A stretch of DNA of 12,468 bases. Source: JBBRWO01 sp038249135 (GTDB lineage: Bacteria > Actinomycetota > Coriobacteriia > Anaerosomatales > JAAXUF01). Position numbers and translations under genes: made by a program. The DNA lies in the NCBI GenBank assembly GCA_038249135.1, contig JBBRWO010000058.1, forward strand, positions 1 to 12,468, given 5' to 3'. Every line of letters begins with the position of its first letter. The first letter of the stretch is position 1. Below the pieces are notes generated by a model. That model did no database searches. It was not told the DNA's origin and saw only the letters and a program-made list of their open reading frames with translations. This document shows positions 6,196-12,468 of this stretch, piece by piece.

Positions 6196-6224
6196 ATGAC
6201 CCGCACGGCAAGGAAGGCAGGAGA

Positions 6225-7586
6225 ATGGATCCCAAGCAGCGCAACTACCTGCTGCTCGCGACTGTCGCAGTCCTGGTGATCGCCTCGTGGCTGATGTTCA
6301 TGCCACCGGCTGAGAAGATCACGCAGGGACTCGACATCCGCGGCGGCCTGTCCGTCATCCTCACGGCGAAACCAGCGGCGGGACAGCAGCTGAAGTCGTC
6401 TGACATGGACCGAGCAGAGCTCATCGTGCGCAACAGAATCGACAAGTTGGGTGCCTCGGAGACGAGCATCCAGCGACAGGGAAGCGACTCGATTCTCGTC
6501 CAGATCCCTGGAATCAAGAACGCCGAGGAGGCGCTGAAGATCCTGGGTTCCACCGGCCAGCTTGAGTTCGTCGATGTGGCGTCGATCACCGATTCCGCCA
6601 CCGTCGCCGCGCTCTCCGGCTCTGCCGCCGACGGGACGCGCCTCATCGCGGGGACCTACAAGCCGTTCATGACCGGTGAAGTGATCAAGAGCGCGTCGGT
6701 TGGGCAGGATCCGACCACCGCGCAGATCGAGGTCTCGCTCGTCATGGATGCCAAGGGCACCAAGATATGGGCCGACTACACCACCGCGAACGTTGGCAAG
6801 CAGGTCGCCATCGTTCTTGACGGCGTGGTCAAGTCCGCGCCCAAGGTCAACGAACCGATCACCGGCGGGCAGACAGCGATCAGCGGTTCGTTCACCGCCG
6901 AGGATGCCAAGAACCTTAAGACCGTGCTTGAGACCGGTGCGCTACCGGTCACCCTTGAGCCGGTCGAGACCCGCGTCGTCGGTCCGACCCTCGGTCAGGA
7001 CTCTTTGCGTCAGGGCGTCATCGCCGCGCTCATCGGTCTACTGCTCGTCGCGGTATACCTGATCGCGTTCTACCGCGGACTCGGTCTGCTCTCGGTTGCG
7101 GCATTGATCGTCTTCTCGTCGATATTCCTCGGCATACTCGCGGTTCTCTCGGCGTTCGAGATGTTTGCGCTGTCGCTGCCGGGTATCGCGGGTATCGTGC
7201 TCACCATCGGTATCGCCGCGGACAGCTCGATTCTCATCAACGAGCGTTTCAAGGAGGAGATCAGGCTCGGTCGCACGCTGCGCTCGGCGGCCTCCTCAAG
7301 CACCAAGCACGCGATCGGAACCAGCATCGACGCCGACCTCGTGACGTTCGTCTCCGCACTCGTGCTGTTCCTGGTGGCGATCGGACCGGTCAAGGGATTC
7401 TCGCTGACCCTCATGATCGGCATCATGTGCGACATCACCATGATGATCATGTTCAAGCGCCCGATGGTCATGCTGCTTGCCGAGAACGCCATGGGCAAAT
7501 CGCTCGCGTTCTGGGGTATTCCGAAGGCCGTTGATGCGCTCGCAAGCTCCAAGACTTCCAAGAAGGGCGGTGCCGCCAATGTCTAG
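6225..7586 (+). CDS. secD: Protein translocase subunit SecD
   Basis: SecD works with SecF as an RND-family, proton-driven motor that helps pull proteins through SecYEG on the outer face of the membrane. The 453-residue protein is shorter than the ~615-residue E. coli SecD, as in many Gram-positives. Transmembrane helix 1 is at about 8-25, followed by the GLDIRGG motif (35-41) and the extracytoplasmic P1 region. Five more helices lie in the C-terminal half, starting about residue 264. The conserved membrane Asp is Asp333 in GIAADSSILINERFKEEI; Ser-Ser follows it where many bacteria have Ala-Asn, a form I recall from actinobacterial SecD. The start is ATG 6225 with AGGAAGG 7 bases upstream; the frame runs open to 6174, but that stretch precedes the ribosome-binding site. 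Its last 8 bases overlap secF, indicating tight coupling. Confidence 0.96.
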   Translation: MDPKQRNYLLLATVAVLVIASWLMFMPPAEKITQGLDIRGGLSVILTAKPAAGQQLKSSDMDRAELIVRNRIDKLGASETSIQRQGSDSILVQIPGIKNAEEALKILGSTGQLEFVDVASITDSATVAALSGSAADGTRLIAGTYKPFMTGEVIKSASVGQDPTTAQIEVSLVMDAKGTKIWADYTTANVGKQVAIVLDGVVKSAPKVNEPITGGQTAISGSFTAEDAKNLKTVLETGALPVTLEPVETRVVGPTLGQDSLRQGVIAALIGLLLVAVYLIAFYRGLGLLSVAALIVFSSIFLGILAVLSAFEMFALSLPGIAGIVLTIGIAADSSILINERFKEEIRLGRTLRSAASSSTKHAIGTSIDADLVTFVSALVLFLVAIGPVKGFSLTLMIGIMCDITMMIMFKRPMVMLLAENAMGKSLAFWGIPKAVDALASSKTSKKGGAANV

Positions 7587-8487
7587 GTTCCATATCGATT
7601 TCATGGGCAACCGCCGCATCATGTTCGCCTTCTCGATCATCTTGCTCGTCATCTCAATCGGGGCCCTCACGTTCCGTGGGTTGACGTTTGGCATCGAGTT
7701 CTCAGGCGGCACGGTTGTCAACATCGTCGACGCAGGCACGGTCACCGATGCCGCGATGCGCCAGGCGTTCGTCGATGCAGGCGTCCCAAATCCCAGCGTT
7801 CAGATCAGCCAGTCGGGTGGGAAGACGGGCTACATCATCCGTACGGAGGTGACTGACGCAAAGACCGCTACGGCGGATGTGGCGAAGGTCGCCAAGTCGA
7901 CCGGACTGCCTGCGGGTGAGTTCCAGGTGACAACCATCGGACCGGGTTGGGGCAAGAACATCACCAACCGGGCCGTGCTCGCCCTGGCACTTTCGCTTTT
8001 GGCTATCCTCCTGTACGTTTCGCTTCGCTTCGAGTACAAGATGTCGGTCACTGCGGTCATCTCTTTGGTGCACGACATCATCATCACGCTCGGCATCTAC
8101 GCGCTGTCCGGACTCGAGGTCACCCCGAACACCGTTGCTGCACTTCTGACGATTCTGGGTTACTCGCTCTACGACACGATCGTCGTCTTCCACCGCGTCA
8201 AGGAGAACTCGCAGAACCTGCAGAAGCAGTCGTTCATGAGCATGGCTAACGAGTCGATCAACGAGGTCTTCGTGCGCTCGCTGAACACGACGATCTCTTC
8301 GTTGATTCCGGTCCTCGTGATGTTGTTCTTTGGCGGCTCGACGCTGAAGGACTTCGCCTTCGCGCTCACCATCGGCCTGTTCGCCGGTGCCTACTCGTCC
8401 ATCGGCGTCGCTGCTCCGTTGTACGCCATGTGGAAAGAGACCGAGCCGAAGTACAAGGCGCTGGCCAAGAAGTACGCGAACGCGTAG
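7579..8487 (+). CDS. secF: Protein translocase subunit SecF
   Basis: SecF pairs with SecD to complete the proton-driven export motor. The 302-residue length is typical. Transmembrane helix 1 (about 13-33) is followed by FGIEFSGGT (37-45), the SecF signature, an extracytoplasmic region, and five helices from about residue 133 onward. The conserved functional Asp is Asp199 in TILGYSLYDTIVVFHRVKEN; Tyr before Asp, rather than Asn, is common in actinobacteria. The start ATG 7579 lies inside the last codons of secD (8-base overlap), with AAGGG about 11 bases upstream; this gives the expected short basic N-terminus (MSRFHIDFMGNRR). The frame is open upstream only as a shadow of secD. Confidence 0.96.
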   Translation: MSRFHIDFMGNRRIMFAFSIILLVISIGALTFRGLTFGIEFSGGTVVNIVDAGTVTDAAMRQAFVDAGVPNPSVQISQSGGKTGYIIRTEVTDAKTATADVAKVAKSTGLPAGEFQVTTIGPGWGKNITNRAVLALALSLLAILLYVSLRFEYKMSVTAVISLVHDIIITLGIYALSGLEVTPNTVAALLTILGYSLYDTIVVFHRVKENSQNLQKQSFMSMANESINEVFVRSLNTTISSLIPVLVMLFFGGSTLKDFAFALTIGLFAGAYSSIGVAAPLYAMWKETEPKYKALAKKYANA

Positions 8488-8519
8488 TTCGAAGCTCACG
8501 TCACTGGATACCTTCACGA

Positions 8520-8551
8520 GACGGGACCGGCACATGCGTGTCGGTCCCGTC
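8520..8551 (+). terminator. Strong 14-bp hairpin between secF and recJ
   Basis: GACGGGACCGGCAC (8520-8533) pairs with GTGTCGGTCCCGTC (8538-8551) around an ATGC loop. Thirteen pairs are Watson-Crick and one is G-U. It lies 32 bases after the secF stop. No T-run follows, so it is not a canonical intrinsic terminator, but GC-rich actinobacterial terminators often lack one. Its 3' edge is only 15 bases from the recJ ATG and 4 bases from the AGGA ribosome-binding site, so a role at the recJ translation-initiation region is also possible. Confidence 0.5.
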
Positions 8552-8566
8552 CGTTAGGATGAGCAC

Positions 8567-11500
8567 ATGACCTCACCTCCCGCCAAACGATCATGGCATG
8601 TGATGCCCGTTGACTCCGCAGTTGTCGATTCGCTGGCGAAGTCCACGGGACTGTCGCGCATCACGGCGCGCATTCTCGCGTCGCGTGGGTTCGAGACTGC
8701 CGCCCAGGTCGAGTGGTTCCTGTCGCCCGATTTGGATCGTGACTGGATGTCACCGGAACTGATTCCGGGCATGACCGCTGCGGCCGATGAGGTCGCCGAG
8801 GCTGTGCGATCAGGTGGTCACGTGGTCGTTTTCGGAGACTTCGACCTAGATGGAGTCTCCGCATCCGCCGTGGCAGCCCGAGGACTGCGCGCGCTCGGTG
8901 CTCACGTGACCGCGCTCGTTCCGCATCGTTTTCGCGAAGGGTACGGTCTTTCTTCAGGCGCGATAGAGCGACTGATGACTCTTGACCCCGATCTGGTGGT
9001 CACGGTGGACTGTGGGATCTCAAGCGGTCCCGAAGTTGCGTCACTGCTCAGGCGCGGTGTCAGGGTCGTGATCACCGATCACCACGAGCCAGGCAGCGGC
9101 GTTCCCGAGGGCGTACCGGTTGCCGATCCCAAGCTCGCTCCCGATACGTGTGAGTCGTGCGATCTCGCGGGCGCCGGCGTGGCGTTGAAGCTGGTGCAGG
9201 CGATCGGCGATCGTCTCGGCGAGCCCGACATGTGGCGCGACCTTGTCGATCTCGCCTCGCTCGGCACCATTGCCGATATCGTGCCGCTGACTGCGGAGAA
9301 CCGCGCGCTGGTCTCGGCGGGTGTCGAGAAGATGCGCCTGCATCCGCGCGCGTGTATCGCCGCACTTGCGGCCGTGGCGGGGACGTCGCCGGACGCACTC
9401 TCGGCCGACGGCGTGGCCTTCTCATTGGCGCCCCGGCTCAACGCAGCCGGGCGCATGGCTGATCCTCAAGCATCGCTGGATCTGCTGCTCACCGACGACC
9501 CGCTCGAGGCCGAGAGGCTTGCGGCTGTGTTGGACGAATACAATCGCTCACGCCAAGCGGTGGAGGCCGATCTACACGAGGCGGCCCTGGCGATGGCGAC
9601 CAGAATCTACGACGGCGAGCGGGGCCTCGTGCTGGCGGGCGAAGGATGGCACGAGGGCGTGAAAGGCATCGTCGCGTCACGCATGACCTCGCAGTTCCAC
9701 GTCCCCACACTGCTGTTCACCATCGCGGACGGCGTGGCGCATGGAAGCGGTCGCTCGGTGGGGTCGGTCGACCTGTTCCGCGCTCTCGAAGCGTGCTCGA
9801 GCCACCTCGAGCGCTTCGGGGGGCATGCTGCGGCAGTCGGCTGCGCGCTCCCCTCGGAGAACCTGCCCGCGTTCACGGAGAGCTTTCACGCCTACCTGGA
9901 CACGCTGCCCGCCGAGCAGTTCGTGACGGCACGCACCATCGACGCCGAGGTCGGGCTCGAGGACGTCAGTGTCGAGTTGGGTGCCGAGTTCGCGCTGCTC
10001 CAGCCTTTTGGCCACGGAAACCGCACTCCGACACTCGCGAGCCGCGGGGTCTTCATGAACGGCAGGCAGCGTGTCGGCAAGACCGGGAATCATCTTCGGT
10101 TCTCGGCATACGACGGTGCCGTCACGGTTCCCGCGATCATGTTCCGCTGCGGCGAGATCGAGGAGCTGGCGGGTACTGACCTGCCGGTAGACCTCGCTTA
10201 TGAGGTATCGGTCGATGAGTGGCGCGGTCGCACTCGTGTTCAGCTGATGGTGCGAGAGGTCGCGCCCTGTGCGGTCGAGTCGGACGCGCCCGCTTATCAA
10301 CTCGTCACCGAGCTCTTCGAGAAGGCCGACGAGATCCTCGCGCGTGAGGAGTACTCGGGCATCCAGGACGCGCCGTACTTCAACACCAAGCTCGCCGGCG
10401 TCTCGTTCGAGGGACGGCAGCAGGTGCTCGAACGTCTGGAGACGGGTATGCCGCTGAGGCTTCAGCGCGAGCCGAGCAACCCGTTTGACTCCAACGCATG
10501 TGCCCTGTTCGATCCTCACGGCGAGCAGGTCGGATTCTTCAACCGCAGGCTGGCTGCGGTTCTTGCTCCGGCCCTCGATGCCGGAGTGGCCTACGACGTC
10601 GAGGTAACCGACGTGACCGGGCGCGAAGAGGGGCGCACTCTCGGAGTGAACGTGATCGTTTCGCGCCGAGACGCCGCAGAAGACGTCGTCGAACGAGCGG
10701 CGCAGCGTGTGGAGCGCCGTGCGGAGCTTGGCCGTTTGACCCCAGGCGAACTCGATGCGGAGCTGACCCGCTGCTTCATCGGAGATCGCACGCTGCACGA
10801 GGCCCAGGCGCGCTCGCTCGAGCATCTCGCAGCAGGGGAGAGCACGCTGACGGTCATGGCGACCGGCCGTGGCAAGTCGCTGATCTTCCACCTGCACGCC
10901 GCGCGTACCGCGCTGCGTGATGGACGGGCGAGTGTATTCGTCTACCCACTTCGTGCACTGGTCGCCGACCAAGCGTTCCACCTCGAGGAAGCGTTTGCGC
11001 AAGTTGGGCTCACCGTGCGCACCGTGACCGGCGAGTCGGCCCTGCCCGAGCGAGACCAAGCGTTCGCTGCGCTGCGGACGGGCGAACTCGACGTGGTCTT
11101 GACTACACCCGAGTTCCTCCACCTCTACGCGTCTCGGTTCGCCGAGGGAGGGCGCATCGGTTTCCTCGTTGTCGACGAGGCGCATCATGTGGGTATGGCG
11201 CGGGCCGGGCATCGGCCAGCCTACGCGCGGCTCGGCGATGCGCGGGCAGCTCTCGGCGATCCCGTCGTGCTTGCGGTCACGGCCACCGCAGACACGGCGA
11301 CCGCCAACAGCATCGAATCGATTCTCGGCATCACGTGCCGGGTGCTCGATCCAACCGTCAGGGAGAATCTGCTCGTGGCTGACGAACGGAACACGGCCGC
11401 CAAGGACAGATACCTGGTGGACCTGGTGTCCGGTGGCGGAAAGACCGTCATCTACGTCAACTCGCGAGAGCAGTCGGTCAAGCTGGCGCGTATGCTCAGA

Positions 11501-12190
11501 AAGCAGTTGCCGGCGCTGGCGATGCGGACCGCCTTCTACAACGGCGGCCTGTCGCGTGCCGCTCGCCACGCCGTGGAACGGGCATTTCATAGCGGCGACA
11601 TCGCGGTGGTGGTTTCCACGAGTGCATTCGGTGAGGGTGTGAACATCCCCGATATCCGCAACGTGGTCCTGTATCACCTGCCGTTCAACGACGTCGAATT
11701 CAACCAGATGTCCGGTCGTGCAGGCCGAGACGGAGCGACTGCGCGCATCCACCTTCTGTTTGGGACTCGTGACGCACGTATCAACGAGATGATTCTGTCC
11801 TCGCTCGCCCCGAGCCGAGACGACATGGCCGTGCTGTACGCCGAGCTTCGTGACATCGGCGGTCGAGAAGGGGCCGGATTCGAGATCACAAACACGGAGC
11901 TCGCTGAGCGGTGCAGTCGACGTCGCAAGAACTTCGCGCTCGACGAACGCGGTGTCTCCTCGGCGTTGGGCGTGTTTCGCGAACTCGGCTTTGTGCAAGG
12001 GGAGGGTCACGGCGCATATCGGCGTCTTACGTTCATGCCCTCGACGGCCAAAGTCGATCTCGAGTCCAGCGTGCGGTATGCAGAAGGCATCGACGAAGTC
12101 GAAGGATTCGCCTCATTCAAACACTGGGCACTCTCGACTACGGCGGACGACCTACTGGTTCGATTCAATCGCCCGATACTCCCAAGGTAA
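8567..12190 (+). CDS. recJ: RecJ single-strand exonuclease fused to a HIRAN domain and a RecQ-like helicase
   Basis: This 1207-residue protein joins three modules without a frameshift. Residues 1-565 are a full RecJ: DHH motifs GDFDLDG (Asp91, Asp93, Asp95), VDCG (Asp148), TDHHEPG (Asp171, His172, His173), DLASLGTIADIVPL (Asp228) and RLNAAGRM (290-297); DHHA1 motifs GEGWHEGVKGI, GSGRS (393-397) and FGGHAAAVG (417-425); and an OB-fold with LLQPFGHGN. Residues ~604-700 are a HIRAN domain, with GVSFEGRQ and REPSNPFDSNA (634-644). Residues ~735-1095 are a superfamily 2 helicase closest to RecQ: Walker A TGRGKS (Lys770), DEAH (870-873), TATAD (905-909), FGEGVNIPD (1021-1029) and QMSGRAGRDG (1047-1056). 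A winged-helix-like segment follows (~1100-1160). RecJ degrades single strands 5' to 3' and RecQ unwinds 3' to 5'; they cooperate in the RecF repair pathway. ATG 8567 has AGGA 7 bases upstream. RecJ alone is usually 550-800 residues. Confidence 0.93.
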   Translation: MTSPPAKRSWHVMPVDSAVVDSLAKSTGLSRITARILASRGFETAAQVEWFLSPDLDRDWMSPELIPGMTAAADEVAEAVRSGGHVVVFGDFDLDGVSASAVAARGLRALGAHVTALVPHRFREGYGLSSGAIERLMTLDPDLVVTVDCGISSGPEVASLLRRGVRVVITDHHEPGSGVPEGVPVADPKLAPDTCESCDLAGAGVALKLVQAIGDRLGEPDMWRDLVDLASLGTIADIVPLTAENRALVSAGVEKMRLHPRACIAALAAVAGTSPDALSADGVAFSLAPRLNAAGRMADPQASLDLLLTDDPLEAERLAAVLDEYNRSRQAVEADLHEAALAMATRIYDGERGLVLAGEGWHEGVKGIVASRMTSQFHVPTLLFTIADGVAHGSGRSVGSVDLFRALEACSSHLERFGGHAAAVGCALPSENLPAFTESFHAYLDTLPAEQFVTARTIDAEVGLEDVSVELGAEFALLQPFGHGNRTPTLASRGVFMNGRQRVGKTGNHLRFSAYDGAVTVPAIMFRCGEIEELAGTDLPVDLAYEVSVDEWRGRTRVQLMVREVAPCAVESDAPAYQLVTELFEKADEILAREEYSGIQDAPYFNTKLAGVSFEGRQQVLERLETGMPLRLQREPSNPFDSNACALFDPHGEQVGFFNRRLAAVLAPALDAGVAYDVEVTDVTGREEGRTLGVNVIVSRRDAAEDVVERAAQRVERRAELGRLTPGELDAELTRCFIGDRTLHEAQARSLEHLAAGESTLTVMATGRGKSLIFHLHAARTALRDGRASVFVYPLRALVADQAFHLEEAFAQVGLTVRTVTGESALPERDQAFAALRTGELDVVLTTPEFLHLYASRFAEGGRIGFLVVDEAHHVGMARAGHRPAYARLGDARAALGDPVVLAVTATADTATANSIESILGITCRVLDPTVRENLLVADERNTAAKDRYLVDLVSGGGKTVIYVNSREQSVKLARMLRKQLPALAMRTAFYNGGLSRAARHAVERAFHSGDIAVVVSTSAFGEGVNIPDIRNVVLYHLPFNDVEFNQMSGRAGRDGATARIHLLFGTRDARINEMILSSLAPSRDDMAVLYAELRDIGGREGAGFEITNTELAERCSRRRKNFALDERGVSSALGVFRELGFVQGEGHGAYRRLTFMPSTAKVDLESSVRYAEGIDEVEGFASFKHWALSTTADDLLVRFNRPILPR

Positions 12191-12210
12191 GTGCTTCCAC
12201 CACGAATGGC

Positions 12211-12239
12211 TTCAGTTTCGCACCCAACTTTCCGATAAA
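12211..12239 (+). promoter_or_regulatory. Candidate promoter for the last, partial gene
   Basis: TTCAGT (12211-12216), a 17-base spacer and GATAAA (12234-12239) lie in a patch that is clearly richer in A and T than its surroundings, just after recJ. The -10 box matches 4 of 6 and the -35 box 3 of 6. A 10-base palindrome, TTCATATGAA (12240-12249), follows at once where transcription would begin, so it could be an operator. Confidence 0.3.
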
Positions 12240-12277
12240 TTCATATGAACGTGTACTTCAGCCGGGCCCGACGAGTG

Positions 12278-12297
12278 CCGCACACCCCCGAGTGCGG
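12278..12297 (+). terminator. Possible recJ terminator hairpin
   Basis: CCGCAC, an 8-base C-rich loop and GTGCGG form a perfect 6-bp stem 87 bases after the recJ stop, followed by only TTG. It could end the recJ transcript or be part of the leader of the next gene. The rest of the 12191-12340 gap holds the candidate promoter and two 10-base palindromes (12240-12249 and 12301-12310). Confidence 0.25.
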
Positions 12298-12327
12298 TTG
12301 CCACGCGTGGGATGAAGTGCACGAGAC

Positions 12328-12333
12328 GGAGGG
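12328..12333 (+). promoter_or_regulatory. Ribosome-binding site of the last gene
   Basis: GGAGGG lies 7 bases before GTG 12341. It is one of the best Shine-Dalgarno sequences in the window and sets the start of a gene whose only other in-frame ATG is at 12371. Confidence 0.65.
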
Positions 12334-12340
12334 CCATCAG

Positions 12341-12468
12341 GTGAGATCGTCCCCGAGACGAGCAGTCGGCATGCGCACGCCGGCAAGCACGAGAGGGTTT
12401 CGAGCGAGGCTGCTCGGGGCCTGCTTCTGCGTTCTCGGGACCGTGTTGCTCAGCCAGCCGATTACGGC
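12341..12468 (+). CDS. N-terminus of an exported or membrane-anchored protein (partial)
   Basis: The first 42 codons are inside the window and the frame is open at the edge. The product starts with about 24 residues carrying many Arg (MRSSPRRAVGMRTPASTRGFRAR), then a hydrophobic stretch, LLGACFCVLGTVLLSQPITA, which looks like a Sec signal peptide with a possible cleavage after the final Ala or a membrane anchor. LGAC resembles a lipobox, but the hydrophobic core continues past the Cys, so a lipoprotein is less likely. No twin-arginine consensus is seen. The start is GTG 12341, supported by the GGAGGG site; ATG 12371 would still keep the signal sequence. Nothing in the visible part tells its function. 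Confidence 0.6.
   Translation, partial: MRSSPRRAVGMRTPASTRGFRARLLGACFCVLGTVLLSQPIT

Noticed and set aside
6115..6224. A known riboswitch upstream of secD
   Set aside because: The hairpins do not match the conserved cores of the c-di-GMP, preQ1, cobalamin, TPP or SAM riboswitches as I know them; only generic stems are supported.
9677..12010. A 777-codon open frame on the minus strand inside the recJ fusion gene
   Set aside because: It is fully antisense to clear RecJ/HIRAN/helicase coding sequence, has no recognisable motif or ribosome-binding site, and is rich in His, Arg and Val as expected for a shadow frame in GC-rich DNA.
11911..12315. A plus-strand frame crossing the recJ stop, as a possible small downstream gene
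   Set aside because: Most of it is a shadow of the recJ C-terminus, there is no ribosome-binding site, and the product is an Arg/Ser-rich sequence without a motif.
12359..12420. Lipoprotein signal (LGAC) in the last gene
   Set aside because: The hydrophobic core continues well past the Cys, which is not how a lipobox is placed; a type I signal peptide or membrane anchor fits better.

Overview
The window is GC-rich, gene-dense bacterial chromosome. The most likely source is an actinobacterium, perhaps a Coriobacteriia-like lineage. I infer this from base composition, the short SecD (453 aa) with an Asp-Ser-Ser signature, SecF with the GYSLYDT signature, GTG starts, weak or absent Shine-Dalgarno sequences at some genes, and the presence of QueH. 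No 16S or other taxonomic marker is present, so the placement is tentative. No mobile element, CRISPR array, rRNA or tRNA was seen.

Layout. Left edge: the last 72 codons of a single-pass membrane protein overlap queH (epoxyqueuosine reductase). A standalone PHP-domain phosphoesterase on the minus strand ends exactly where queH ends. queA follows, diverging from the PHP gene. A minus-strand two-gene unit (ECF sigma factor, then a zinc-motif anti-sigma factor with one membrane segment and a large outer domain) lies between queA and tgt. Then tgt, yajC, secD and secF run on the plus strand. The right third is one 1207-residue open reading frame. The window ends in the signal sequence of a new exported protein.

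Themes. (1) Queuosine tRNA modification: Tgt inserts preQ1 at the wobble base, QueA adds the epoxycyclopentane ring and QueH reduces it to queuosine. All three tRNA-level steps are here; the preQ1 precursor genes are not. (2) Protein export: YajC-SecD-SecF. queA-tgt-yajC-secD-secF-recJ is a familiar bacterial gene order, interrupted here by the sigma/anti-sigma pair. (3) Envelope signalling by the ECF pair, with a candidate autoregulatory promoter. (4) DNA repair: the recJ gene encodes a full RecJ 5'-3' single-strand exonuclease, then a HIRAN domain, then a full RecQ-like superfamily 2 helicase with a winged-helix-like tail. This looks like a single-chain DNA-end or gap-resection machine and is the most notable item in the window.

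No gap between genes exceeds about 150 bases. The gaps hold candidate promoters and several hairpins; the best is a 14-bp stem between secF and recJ.
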